DNA of 32,379 bases from Gammaproteobacteria bacterium (GTDB lineage Bacteria; Pseudomonadota; Gammaproteobacteria; Pseudomonadales; Azotimanducaceae): the NCBI GenBank assembly GCA_016874135.1, contig VGVE01000035.1, positions 1-32,379 of the forward strand, in the 5' to 3' direction. Within the stretch, counting starts at the first letter, position 1. Each line of letters begins with the position of its first letter. The translations under genes were made by a program, and so were the position numbers. Positions 15,835-23,821 of the stretch are shown piece by piece. The notes beneath the pieces are model-generated. The model was not told the origin of the DNA. It worked only from the letters and a program-made list of their open reading frames with translations, and searched no databases.

Positions 15835-16254
15835 TCACTCCAGCAATCGGAACTGGGGAATGTTGATGGTTTCTGACCGTCGTTCGAAATCGAGCTCAAC
15901 GGGTGAACCGATCGCGACCTGCTCGTGCGACGAACCGATGATATTGCTCATCATCGTCGGGCCTTCAGCGAGTTCGATCAGCGCAACCACATACGGAACG
16001 TCTGTTTCGAATGCTGCGGAGACCGCGCGGCGAATCACCGTGAACGAGCGCACCGTGCCACGGCCACTCGCAGGAAGATCCTCGAGCGTCCCGGCTCCAC
16101 ATACCGTGCATACCACTCTGTGATAGTGCTGCCGGTGTCCACACGCTGCGCAACGCTGCAACAGCAGACGACCCGAGTTGCATGCCTCCCAATAGGCGTG
16201 GCTGCCAGGATCAACGGGCGGCAGGGGTTTGGCCGGACTCGCACCGTCGCTCAC
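15835..16254 (-). CDS. DUF35 zinc-ribbon/OB-fold protein (thiolase/aldolase partner)
   Basis: A 139-residue protein with an N-terminal helix, a zinc ribbon (C35-x2-C38, C49-x2-C52) and a C-terminal OB-fold (RGTVRSFTVIRR, PYVVALIELAEGPTMMSNI). DUF35 proteins bind acyl-CoA and partner with thiolase-fold enzymes. In steroid side-chain degradation the DUF35 domain of ChsH2 forms the aldolase with Ltp2. Here the start overlaps the stop of the thiolase-like gene by four bases (ATGA-type), which strongly supports a physical complex of the two products. Unlike ChsH2, the DUF35 domain is a stand-alone protein, with its MaoC counterpart encoded separately. Confidence 0.88.
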   Translation of the reverse strand: MSDGASPAKPLPPVDPGSHAYWEACNSGRLLLQRCAACGHRQHYHRVVCTVCGAGTLEDLPASGRGTVRSFTVIRRAVSAAFETDVPYVVALIELAEGPTMMSNIIGSSHEQVAIGSPVELDFERRSETINIPQFRLLE

Positions 16255-17420
16255 AGAACCACCTCCGTGCCAAGGACTACCGTGCAGTGGCTCGACAGTA
16301 TGCCGCCCTGCGCGTGCACAAGACCGACATTGGCATCCTTCACCTGACGCACGCCAAGTCCGCCCCGCAGCTGACGGACGGACTCCGTGAGCGCGAACAT
16401 CGACCCGGGATTGCCAGGATGGGAATGGGACAGCAGTCCGCCGTGGGTATTGATCGGCAGCCGTCCACCAGGTGCGCCATCACCACGCAGAAAGAAATCG
16501 CCGGCTTCACCCTCGCCACAAAGACCGAGGTCTTCCATTTCGATCAGCGCCACTGGCGTGAAACAGTCATAGACCTGAGCAAAATCCACATCGGCAGGAT
16601 TCAGCCGCGCCATGGAAAACGCCCGCTCACCACTTTGTCTCGCCGATGAGTGAATGAGGGACGATGCCTGGCTGATATGTTCGTGGCCGCGCCCTTCCCC
16701 GGCACCAAGCAGATAAACCGGCTTGTGCGGTTGGTGAGTCGCCCGGTCAGCACGGGTCAGCACCACTGCCGCCCCACCGTCGGAAACCAGCGAACAATCA
16801 AGCAGGCGCAGCGGATCCGCAATCAGGCGGGAGGCGAGTACATCCTCAACCGTGATGGTTTTCTGCATTTCCGCTGCCGGATTGAGCACCGCATGGGCGC
16901 GACCCGACACCGCCACGGAAGCAAAATGTTCAGGCTTCGCACCATAGGCGCGCAGATAAGCCTGGGCGATCAGCGCGTAGTACCCGGGAACTGTTGCGCC
17001 ATAAGGCGTCTCGTATTGCGGATGTCCGGAAGACGACTGCATGATCATCGCTGCTTCCCGGGAGAGCCCGGTACGCAGACTGTCCGCCATCGCAATTACC
17101 ACCGTGTCGCAGATACCGGCATCGATGGCAAGTGCAGCCTGATACATCACCGTGAACGTGGCGCCCCCGCCAGCTGCTGCGGTGGCGCAGTAACGCGGGC
17201 GGATGCCCAGATACTCTGCAACCGCTTCCGCGTGGTACATGTAGGGCTGCGCCATGCTGTTGCAGGTGACCAGCCCGTCAACGTCGGCAAGTATGAGGCC
17301 CGCATCCCGGATGGCACCCAGCGCTGCATCTACGCACAATGCCGTAGCGCTGCGTTCCGGAATTTTTCCGACCTTGGTGTCGAAAGCCCCGATGATGGCA
17401 GTACTGCCGCGAAGTCCCAT
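16251..17420 (-). CDS. Ltp2-like thiolase-fold protein (putative retro-aldolase/lipid-transfer type)
   Basis: A 389-residue member of the thiolase/SCP-x group. It lacks the N-terminal nucleophilic Cys of true thiolases: the corresponding region reads TAAAGGGATFTVMYQAA. It keeps the late motifs VYDCFTPVALIEMEDLG (Y284), GRLPINTHGG (H326) and VRQLRG, in the arrangement of Ltp2 of Mycobacterium, a retro-aldolase that splits off propionyl-CoA during cholesterol side-chain degradation. Near residues 331-337 it has SHSHPGN, where I remember Ltp2 carrying a second tyrosine, so the chemistry may differ. Coupling to the DUF35 gene and to two MaoC hydratase genes supports a hydration/retro-aldol cleavage step. 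Starts at ATG 17420, 16 bases after the hydratase stop. Confidence 0.85.
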   Translation of the reverse strand: MGLRGSTAIIGAFDTKVGKIPERSATALCVDAALGAIRDAGLILADVDGLVTCNSMAQPYMYHAEAVAEYLGIRPRYCATAAAGGGATFTVMYQAALAIDAGICDTVVIAMADSLRTGLSREAAMIMQSSSGHPQYETPYGATVPGYYALIAQAYLRAYGAKPEHFASVAVSGRAHAVLNPAAEMQKTITVEDVLASRLIADPLRLLDCSLVSDGGAAVVLTRADRATHQPHKPVYLLGAGEGRGHEHISQASSLIHSSARQSGERAFSMARLNPADVDFAQVYDCFTPVALIEMEDLGLCGEGEAGDFFLRGDGAPGGRLPINTHGGLLSHSHPGNPGSMFALTESVRQLRGGLGVRQVKDANVGLVHAQGGILSSHCTVVLGTEVVL

Positions 17421-17436
17421 TCTGTTTCCCCAGAGG

Positions 17437-17856
17437 TCAGTAAAATCGCGCCGTGACCTTACCCGGTGTGATTACATCACCGGCCTCGTTCTTCACCCAG
17501 AGATCAAAGTCAGCCGTGCGTGCACCCTGATCGATGGCGATCACCGTGCCACCGGCAGTCAGCGTTTCGCCGATAAACGACGCCATGCGATTGGAGTATT
17601 CCACCCGCTGCACCATACCGCGGTCGCCAATCCAGTTGTCGACCACCTGGGCGAGCCAGTCGCCGAGCATGGGGCCGGCGATCACCAGACCTTTGTAACC
17701 TTCAACTTCAGTGGCATAAGGCAGGTCGTAGTGAATGCGGTGCGCGTTCCACAACACAGCGTTGTAGAAGAACAGCTGGATGTTGTCTGGTGCGTAGTGT
17801 GTTTCTGGCAGGGTGCCGCCAACTTCGAGGCTTTCGAAATCCGGTGCAAGGCTCAT
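17437..17856 (-). CDS. MaoC-like enoyl-CoA hydratase subunit (ChsH1-like)
   Basis: A 139-residue hotdog-fold protein. NAVLWNAHRIHYDLPYATEVEGYKG carries the hydratase-type Asn/His/Asp residues, and LVIAGPMLGDWLAQ forms the central helix. Its start overlaps the stop of the preceding hotdog gene by four bases. The pair resembles heteromeric hydratases such as ChsH1-ChsH2, in which one subunit holds the catalytic motif and the other shapes the enlarged acyl pocket. It would add water to an alpha,beta-unsaturated acyl-CoA, giving the beta-hydroxy acyl-CoA that the Ltp2-like/DUF35 pair could split. Confidence 0.85.
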   Translation of the reverse strand: MSLAPDFESLEVGGTLPETHYAPDNIQLFFYNAVLWNAHRIHYDLPYATEVEGYKGLVIAGPMLGDWLAQVVDNWIGDRGMVQRVEYSNRMASFIGETLTAGGTVIAIDQGARTADFDLWVKNEAGDVITPGKVTARFY

Positions 17857-18305
17857 CGCAAGAGCCTCGTGGTTTTTTCCGTGAGTACTGGCGTGCCGTC
17901 TTCGCGGGTCACATCGAGTACGACCTCATAGAAGATCAGCGCGCCACTGCGCCCCTCTTTTTCGTAGATGTTGGTGAGCGTGCGATTGCCGATGAGCACG
18001 TCACCGGCACGGATACGGTTGTGGTATTTGATGTCGAGTCCTCCCGCCATCGCTTTTTCCAGCGGGAATTTCGGCAGCAGTTTGTCGACGGACACACCAT
18101 CCGGGCTCAGCTCATCCAGCGGCACCACCTCCCAGAAGAGCGCCACATGAAAGAGTGGCGGCGCGACATCGCCGTCGACGTACTTTTTCTGGGTCTGCCC
18201 GGTAGCTATGGCGTACTTGCGAATGTCGCGCCGCGTCACCACTTCACGGCGCGGTGGCGCTTTGCGCCCGATGAACGCCAACACTTCCGGAGTCAGTCCA
18301 CCCAC
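17853..18305 (-). CDS. FAS1-like/MaoC N-terminal hotdog dehydratase subunit (ChsH2 N-domain-like)
   Basis: A 150-residue hotdog protein of the MaoC N-terminal type: PRREVVTRRDIRKYAIATGQ at the start, VAPPLFHVALFW in the middle, then the GGLDIKYHNRIRAGDVLIGNRTLTNIYEKEG core. This group usually lacks the catalytic His/Asp pair and works with a catalytic partner, here the next gene. GTG 18305 is set by a perfect GGAGGACAAAC ribosome site; the longer frame to 18428 runs into the oxidoreductase gene. In actinobacterial ChsH2 the same kind of domain is fused to DUF35; here the two are separate genes in one operon. Confidence 0.82.
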   Translation of the reverse strand: MGGLTPEVLAFIGRKAPPRREVVTRRDIRKYAIATGQTQKKYVDGDVAPPLFHVALFWEVVPLDELSPDGVSVDKLLPKFPLEKAMAGGLDIKYHNRIRAGDVLIGNRTLTNIYEKEGRSGALIFYEVVLDVTREDGTPVLTEKTTRLLR

Positions 18306-18318
18306 GTTTGTCCTCCGG

Positions 18319-19332
18319 CTACTGGATCGCGGCCCGCACTTTCGGCAGGACCTCGGTGGCCAGATACTCGATCCGTGCATTGCCTTGTTCAATCGGTTCA
18401 CCGGGCAACTGCGCCCAGAAATGCACATCGCGGATTTCCGGATACTCGCGCAGAAGCTTCACCAGCTCCTTTACTGCAGCCGGCCCATCCCAGACTTCAT
18501 AGAGACCATCCCGCAGCGCAGCCTCGCCATTCGGGAAGAGTGGCACCTGCTCAGGTGGTCCGAATGCACCCCACGAAACGTAAGCGTTGGTCTGATACAG
18601 CGCGTAGGGGGCTACCTTACGCGCTTCAGCTTCCGGATCTTTGGAAATGATGCCCCAGTGTCCAGCATAGATGGCGCCTGCCGAACGCGGCTTGCCTTGT
18701 GCCTCAAGCGCCTTGATGTAGAGGTCAATGCCGATACCACCGGTCGCCAGAAAGCCGTCACCGAAACGTGCTGCTCGGGCGATCGCCGGTTCCGACATGC
18801 CACCCATGAGAATCTTCGGTACCACCTTTGGTACCGGGCGCACCGGCAAGTTTTTCACGGTGAACCGCTTGCCCTGAAGATTTACCGGCTTTCCAGACCA
18901 CGCCTGCCGAATAATGTCGACGCCCTCTTCCATCAGGCTCGGCCGATGTTTCAGATCGCGCTTGAAGTAGTCGAACTCCACTTCGCGATAGCCGAGCCCC
19001 ACACCCAGATCAAACCGGCCGCGCGTGAGAATCGAAAGGGATGCGGCGTCTTCGGCAAGACGCACGGGATCCGCAAGCGGCAACAACATCAGGTTGGTAC
19101 CGATCTGCATGTTGCGGGTGACTTCACCAATCGCCGCCGCGAGCACCAGTGGCGACGGCGTGTAGCCGTCTTCGACGAAGTGATGCTCCGTCAACCACAC
19201 CGACTGGAAGCCAAGCGTCTCTGACCAAGCGATCTGCTTGAGGTACTCGGCGTAGAGGTCCTCGAAGCTGCATTTGCTCGGAGCAGGATTACGAAAGTCG
19301 TACCAAAGCCCGAAACGAACCGGGCCGCTCAC
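18319..19332 (-). CDS. LLM-class (luciferase-like) flavin-dependent oxidoreductase
   Basis: A 337-residue luciferase-like monooxygenase. RFGLWYDFRNPAPS, VWLTEHHFVEDGYTPSPLVLA, LLPLADPVRLAEDAASL and RGRFDLGVGLGYREVEF identify the family. It shares this N-terminus with the protein at 86-1090, so the window encodes two paralogues. Its start overlaps the stop of the alpha/beta hydrolase as ATGA. A flavin monooxygenase next to a hydrolase would fit a Baeyer-Villiger-like oxygenation followed by ester or lactone opening, but the sequence does not prove this. It could be FMNH2- or F420-dependent; no reductase partner is adjacent. Confidence 0.87.
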   Translation of the reverse strand: MSGPVRFGLWYDFRNPAPSKCSFEDLYAEYLKQIAWSETLGFQSVWLTEHHFVEDGYTPSPLVLAAAIGEVTRNMQIGTNLMLLPLADPVRLAEDAASLSILTRGRFDLGVGLGYREVEFDYFKRDLKHRPSLMEEGVDIIRQAWSGKPVNLQGKRFTVKNLPVRPVPKVVPKILMGGMSEPAIARAARFGDGFLATGGIGIDLYIKALEAQGKPRSAGAIYAGHWGIISKDPEAEARKVAPYALYQTNAYVSWGAFGPPEQVPLFPNGEAALRDGLYEVWDGPAAVKELVKLLREYPEIRDVHFWAQLPGEPIEQGNARIEYLATEVLPKVRAAIQ

Positions 19333-20147
19333 AGCGTGATCCCCTTAAGGAAGCCGTGCAGCACCTTGGTATACGTGGCGCGGTCTTCAATGAAAGGCGC
19401 GTGTCCACAGCCCTTCATCACGGCAAACTGTCCTTTCGGAAGAAGCTTCGAGGCAAACTCAGCGATACCCGGGGGCACCACACCATCCTGATCGCCGGTG
19501 ATCACGAGTGCCGGCACTTGCAGCTTCTGCATGATCCCGCGCTGATCGATGTGTACCAGCGCACCGAGGGATGCATCCGCTGCAGGCCCCGCCTGCAGGG
19601 CCAGTTCAAAGGCGTGTTCCTTCACCACATCGCTGACCGGTGCTGCAAACACGCCTTGGAAGTAGAGCCCATGGAGGAATGCCACACGGTCCGCGCGCAA
19701 CGCCGCCACCATTCCAGCTACATCCGCTGCCGTGCCGCCGTGCGGAAACCCATCGGCCTGGGTATAACGTGGCGTCGCACCACCCGTCAGCACAAGGCCC
19801 TTCAAGCGGGAGCCGAGTTTGGAAGCCGCATCCACAACCACCGCACCACCCAGTGACCAGCCGTTCAGCACTACCGCCGTCAGTGAGAGGTGATCACATA
19901 GCGCCACCACGTCGTTGCCGAGCGCCGCAATGGAGACATCGCGAAAATCTTTGTCGGATTGGCCACACGCGCGATGGTCGTAAACGAGCACACCAAAACC
20001 CGCATCACAGAGCCCAGCGGTGACATCGTCCCAGGCCCGGGCATTCATGCCCCAGCCGTGGCTCAGCACCACGACCGGGCGAATCGATTGACCTTGATAG
20101 TACTCAAAAGAAATCGTGCGGCTGCCTTCGACGGCCAGTCGGCTCAT
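19329..20147 (-). CDS. Alpha/beta hydrolase
   Basis: A 272-residue alpha/beta-hydrolase fold enzyme. The nucleophile elbow is GWSLG (S98), the acid is in TGDQDG (D219 or D221) and the base is in GCGHAPF (H249). The oxyanion-hole segment is SHGWGM (about 29-34). Esterases, lactonases, C-C hydrolases and haloperoxidase-like proteins share this pattern, so the substrate is not fixed; the neighbours favour an ester or lactone. ATG 20147 has GGGGGAG six bases upstream. It is the first gene of the minus-strand operon that runs to about 13536 and probably to 12616. Confidence 0.87.
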   Translation of the reverse strand: MSRLAVEGSRTISFEYYQGQSIRPVVVLSHGWGMNARAWDDVTAGLCDAGFGVLVYDHRACGQSDKDFRDVSIAALGNDVVALCDHLSLTAVVLNGWSLGGAVVVDAASKLGSRLKGLVLTGGATPRYTQADGFPHGGTAADVAGMVAALRADRVAFLHGLYFQGVFAAPVSDVVKEHAFELALQAGPAADASLGALVHIDQRGIMQKLQVPALVITGDQDGVVPPGIAEFASKLLPKGQFAVMKGCGHAPFIEDRATYTKVLHGFLKGITL

Positions 20148-20493
20148 GGTGTGCTCCCCCTGAAATCGTGCGGGAGAATACCACCAAAACTTTACCGGCT
20201 ATCACGGGGTCTTCGCGTCAAGTTCTTCTCCAAAGCGATGGGTCGCTCCAGTTGCAGGCAAACCTGGCAGCCACCCACTCGAGAGGGCTGCCCGTTCACG
20301 CCTGGCGTCGCCGGATAGGTTAGCCTTAGCCATGAATAAGCACCGGTACCCGGACCGCCTTTATTGTGGAGGCGCGACGACAGGACCACCTTCGAGTCGA
20401 GGTGGGGATCCTCGTCTCGCGACGCGAATTTGTGAAGAACACGTTGTGTAGAGAGAAACACCAGTCACACGCAACAACGGACGGAGTCGTATC
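20148..20493. promoter_or_regulatory. Divergent control region between the catabolic operon and the P450 gene
   Basis: This 346-base stretch separates two divergent transcription units and has no credible gene. It must contain the promoters of the minus-strand operon (first gene starts at 20147) and of the plus-strand P450 (TTG 20494). I could not find convincing -35/-10 pairs. A perfect inverted repeat, CCACCT-N8-AGGTGG, lies at 20386-20405, about 90 bases before the P450 start, and is a candidate operator. A 40-codon frame from ATG 20332 has no ribosome site or family likeness. Confidence 0.5.
20386..20405. repeat. Inverted repeat CCACCT-N8-AGGTGG, candidate operator
   Basis: Six-base perfect arms (20386-20391 and 20400-20405) flank eight bases. 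The size and its place in a divergent promoter region fit a dimeric repressor site, for example of the TetR kind. The arms are short, chance occurrence is possible, and no regulator gene is near. Confidence 0.3.
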
Positions 20494-21747
20494 TTGAGCC
20501 AGACAGCCGCTGACCTGCAGTCTCCAGATCACATCGAATGCCCGTATCACCTTTATCAGCGCCTGCATGCGGCGTCAGGTGTCGCCATCGACCCTCTGAT
20601 CGGTATCGCCGTCGCCGGTTACGACGACCTAGTCAAGCTTGCAAAAAACACCACGCTGTTCTCATCCAGTATCACCGAAGATGGCAAAGGACCGCGCCAT
20701 ATGGGGGTTGGCCAGTATCCTGTCCCGCCGGATGTTGAAGCAGTGCTGGCCACGGCGTACCCGGTAGAGAACGCCTTGTTCACAGCCGACCCTCCCGTAC
20801 ACACACGTCACCGCAAGTTGATCAGCAAGGCCCTCAGCCCGCGCCGCGTACGCCTGCTCGAGCCGGCCATCCGCACGATCGCTGGCCAACTGGTCGACGC
20901 CTTCATCGACGAGGGGCGGGTTGATCTGCTCCGACAATTCGCAGTTCCCCTCCTCGTCACCGTCATCTCGGACATTCTTGGCGTGGATCGGGCCGACATG
21001 GCGCGGTTCAAATACTGGGGCGATCTGATGATTTCCGGCAACATCGACGTCCTGAGCCATGAACGCAGGCTGGAAGTGGCTCATGGTGTGGTGGAGTTTC
21101 ACCGCTATTTCGAACCCCGCATCGAACAACGCCGTCATCAGCCCACCGACGATCTGTTGAGCGACATGGTCAATGCCGTGGTGGATGGCGAAGCACCGTT
21201 GGCGACGGCGGAACTCCTGCCGATGGTTTCGCAGGTGCTGCTTGCCGGACACGAAACCACAACCAACCTGATCGGTAACGCAACGCTGATCCTGCTGCGT
21301 GATCCGGCGTTGATGGCACGATTGATCGCAACGCCTTTATTGATCCCGGATTTCGTCGAAGAGGCGTTGCGCTTCGACCCTCCGATTCAGTGCACCTACC
21401 GCCGCACAACCGCAGATACCACATTGCAGGACGTACCTGTAAGCCGCGGCGCAATGGTGGTTCCATTGTGGGGTGCGGCGGGTTGGGATCCGACCGTGTT
21501 CCCGAATCCTTCGGTTTTCGATCCGGCACGCAGCAACGCTCGCCAACACATGGGCTTCGGACATGGACCGCATTTCTGCGGCGGTGCGGAACTCGCCCGC
21601 CTTGAGGCGCGGATTGCGTTCGAAACCCTGCTTTCGCGTCTCACCAATATAGAGCTCGACGAATCATCCAGCGATCTGGCCCACCTGCCGAGTTTTGCGT
21701 CTCGAGGCTATCGCCGGGTGGTATTGACGTTCGATAAGCGCGCTTAG
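20494..21747 (+). CDS. Cytochrome P450 (bacterial class I type)
   Basis: A 417-residue soluble P450. The I-helix AGHETTT is at about 251-257, the ExxR in EEALR at about 289-293 and the heme loop FGHGPHFCGG at about 355-364 with Cys362 as ligand. It starts at TTG 20494, seven bases after GGAG, the only well-placed start. It diverges from the hydrolase-LLM-MaoC-thiolase operon and is followed by a nitroreductase gene. In igr-type operons a P450 (CYP125 there) begins side-chain oxidation; this P450 could play a comparable part, but motif similarity alone does not show that it is a CYP125 relative. Electron-transfer partners are not encoded nearby. Confidence 0.92.
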   Translation: MSQTAADLQSPDHIECPYHLYQRLHAASGVAIDPLIGIAVAGYDDLVKLAKNTTLFSSSITEDGKGPRHMGVGQYPVPPDVEAVLATAYPVENALFTADPPVHTRHRKLISKALSPRRVRLLEPAIRTIAGQLVDAFIDEGRVDLLRQFAVPLLVTVISDILGVDRADMARFKYWGDLMISGNIDVLSHERRLEVAHGVVEFHRYFEPRIEQRRHQPTDDLLSDMVNAVVDGEAPLATAELLPMVSQVLLAGHETTTNLIGNATLILLRDPALMARLIATPLLIPDFVEEALRFDPPIQCTYRRTTADTTLQDVPVSRGAMVVPLWGAAGWDPTVFPNPSVFDPARSNARQHMGFGHGPHFCGGAELARLEARIAFETLLSRLTNIELDESSSDLAHLPSFASRGYRRVVLTFDKRA

Positions 21748-21846
21748 TTCCTCAGACTAGCAAATCGCCGAGACAGGGCCGAGCCCGTCGCCTGTTGTCC
21801 GACACGCCTGATAGGATCGCCGCATCACCAGAGACGGGGCCACGGC

Positions 21847-22512
21847 ATGGAACTCAACGACGTCATGCGAACCACCTTCGCGGCACGGGATTTCACCGAT
21901 GAGCCCGTTCCCGATGCGGTGATCCGACGGATTCTCGACAACGCGCGCTTCGCACCGAGCGGTGGCAACCGGCAGGGCTGGAAAGTGCTCGTGGTTCGTG
22001 ACCAGAAAACCCGCGCCGCACTCGGCCCGCTAATTCGTCCAACGATGCAGCGCTACAGGGCGCAGCAACAGGCCGGCGAAGCGCCCTGGAACACCATCAA
22101 CCCGACACGGCTGACACCTGAAGAAATTGCTCGGGTTGAACCACCTCAGTCGCTGATCGATGCGATCTGCAATGCGCCAGTCATTCTGCTGGTGTTTGTG
22201 GACCTGTCCGTCGTCGCTTCTTTCGACTCTGAGCTTGATCGGATCGGCGTGATTTCCGGCGCATCGGTTTATCCCTTTGTGTGGAACATCCTCATGGGTG
22301 CCCGTAACGAAGGACTGGGCGGAACGCTGACCACGTTCGCGGCGGGTAACGAGCCGGATGTCCAGGCACTCCTGGGCGTGCCTTCACACGTGGCGCTGGC
22401 AGCGATGCTGCCCATTGGCAAGCCGGTGAAGCAGCTGACCAAACTCAAACGCAAACAGGTCGATGAGTTCGCCATGCTGGAGCGGTGGGGTGGAGCGCCG
22501 CTCCCGTCATAA
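21847..22512 (+). CDS. Nitroreductase family protein
   Basis: A 221-residue FMN-dependent reductase. The N-terminal MRTTFAARDFTDEPVPDAVIRRIL and APSGGNRQGWKVLVV bind the FMN phosphate, and the C-terminal GLGGTLTTFAAG segment and ALLGVPSHVALAAMLPIG complete the fold. Members reduce nitro groups, quinones, or activated C=C bonds, or dehydrogenate substrates. The start ATG 21847 has GAGACGGGG upstream. It follows the P450 after 99 bases on the same strand and ends 36 bases before the convergent acyl-CoA dehydrogenase gene. It might supply reducing power or an ene-reduction in the same pathway. Confidence 0.88.
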   Translation: MELNDVMRTTFAARDFTDEPVPDAVIRRILDNARFAPSGGNRQGWKVLVVRDQKTRAALGPLIRPTMQRYRAQQQAGEAPWNTINPTRLTPEEIARVEPPQSLIDAICNAPVILLVFVDLSVVASFDSELDRIGVISGASVYPFVWNILMGARNEGLGGTLTTFAAGNEPDVQALLGVPSHVALAAMLPIGKPVKQLTKLKRKQVDEFAMLERWGGAPLPS

Positions 22513-22548
22513 GAGCGGCTTCACTCAGAACACCAGACGCAGGATTGA

Positions 22549-23790
22549 TCAGTTCCCGGTCGGAATCTTGTTGAACGGCACACCCTTGTCCGCCCGCATG
22601 TCTTCCGGCAACCCGAGCACGCGCTCGGCAATGATGTTGCGCAGGATCTGGTCCGTGCCGCCTTCAATACGTACCGCGGGAGAGCGCAGCAACATCGCCT
22701 GAAAGCGAGCCGAACCTTCAGCCAGCTGAGGATTGTTCACTACCGCGCCGAAACCCTGCAGATCCATGGCGTACTTGGCGATGTCCTGCATCATGCCGCC
22801 GGCGACGAGCTTGCCAATGGAATTCTCAGGCCCCGGTGTCTGCCCCCGTGACAACGCGGATATCGCCCGTGAAGCCGTGTTCCGCAACCCCGCAGCCTTG
22901 CAATACCAGTCCGCGAGTTTAGAGCGTACCGCGGCGTCGTTCGCAGCCTTGTCACGCGCCAGCGGCAGTACCGCAGACAGCGCCTGCATCTCCGGGAAGC
23001 CGGTCGAGATGCTGCCACCAATCGCGAGCCGTTCGTTCATCAACGTCGTCAGCGACACACGCCAGCCATCACCCACCGCACCGAGGCGCTGTGCATCGGG
23101 AATGCGCACGTTGTCGAAGTAAACCTCGTTGAAACCGCTCTGGCCGTTCACCTGCTTGATCGGGCGGATGTCCACACCAGGCGTTTTCATGTTCAGGAAG
23201 AACATGGTCATACCCTTGTGTTTGGCAACCGTCGGATCGGTGCGGGTGATGAGAATACCGTAATCCGAATACTGCGCACCGGAGGTCCAGATCTTCTGGC
23301 CGTTGATCACCCACTCATCACCGACTTTTTCTGCGCGCGTACGCAGACCTGCAAGGTCCGATCCCGCTGGCGGTTCGGAGAAGAGCTGACACCACACCTC
23401 TTCACCACTCGCGAGCTTGGGCAGATACCGTCGTTTCTGCTCTTCCGACGCATAGGCCATCATCGTCGGGCCACACATGCCCTGGCCGATGATGAACATG
23501 CCGCCGAGTTTGCCGTACACACCTTCTTCCTGACCCCAGATCACGCTCTGGATCGGTGAGGCACCACGGCCGCCATATTCCTTTGGCCACATCAGTGTGG
23601 CCCAGCCGGCTTCAGCTTTCTTTTTCTGCCAGCGTTTTGCGGCTTCAAGCGGATCCTCATCACCGGTGTTCATGCCACCGAAGGTGCTTGATGAGAGTGC
23701 CGCGTGCAGGTGCTTGGGTGCATTGGCGCTGATCCAGCTCCGGGCTTCAGCACGGAATGCGGCTTCTTCTGCAGTATCGTTGAAATCCAT
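22549..23790 (-). CDS. Acyl-CoA dehydrogenase, catalytic-type subunit
   Basis: A 413-residue FAD enzyme. QLFSEPPAGSDLAGLRTRA is the FAD/substrate signature, WTSGAQYSDYGILITRT and FNEVYFDNVRIP follow the family order, and RIEGGTDQILRNIIAERVLGLP carries the expected catalytic Glu (E376). It would introduce a double bond alpha,beta to the thioester of an acyl-CoA. The downstream half of a two-gene unit: the partner subunit (23822-24937) lacks this Glu. Such pairs form alpha2-beta2 enzymes for bulky polycyclic acyl-CoAs (for example ChsE1-ChsE2). The electron acceptor would be ETF, not encoded here. Confidence 0.9.
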   Translation of the reverse strand: MDFNDTAEEAAFRAEARSWISANAPKHLHAALSSSTFGGMNTGDEDPLEAAKRWQKKKAEAGWATLMWPKEYGGRGASPIQSVIWGQEEGVYGKLGGMFIIGQGMCGPTMMAYASEEQKRRYLPKLASGEEVWCQLFSEPPAGSDLAGLRTRAEKVGDEWVINGQKIWTSGAQYSDYGILITRTDPTVAKHKGMTMFFLNMKTPGVDIRPIKQVNGQSGFNEVYFDNVRIPDAQRLGAVGDGWRVSLTTLMNERLAIGGSISTGFPEMQALSAVLPLARDKAANDAAVRSKLADWYCKAAGLRNTASRAISALSRGQTPGPENSIGKLVAGGMMQDIAKYAMDLQGFGAVVNNPQLAEGSARFQAMLLRSPAVRIEGGTDQILRNIIAERVLGLPEDMRADKGVPFNKIPTGN

Positions 23791-23821
23791 CGTGTCTTAC
23801 TCCTGACTGAGCTGCGCGGCT

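Noticed and set aside
18208..19224. 338-codon plus-strand frame
   Set aside because: Shadow of the luciferase-like gene on the other strand; low-complexity Arg/His-rich product.
22492..22504. GGAGCG-C-CGCTCC hairpin at the end of the nitroreductase gene, considered as a terminator
   Set aside because: One-base loop, no T-run after it and it lies inside the coding sequence.
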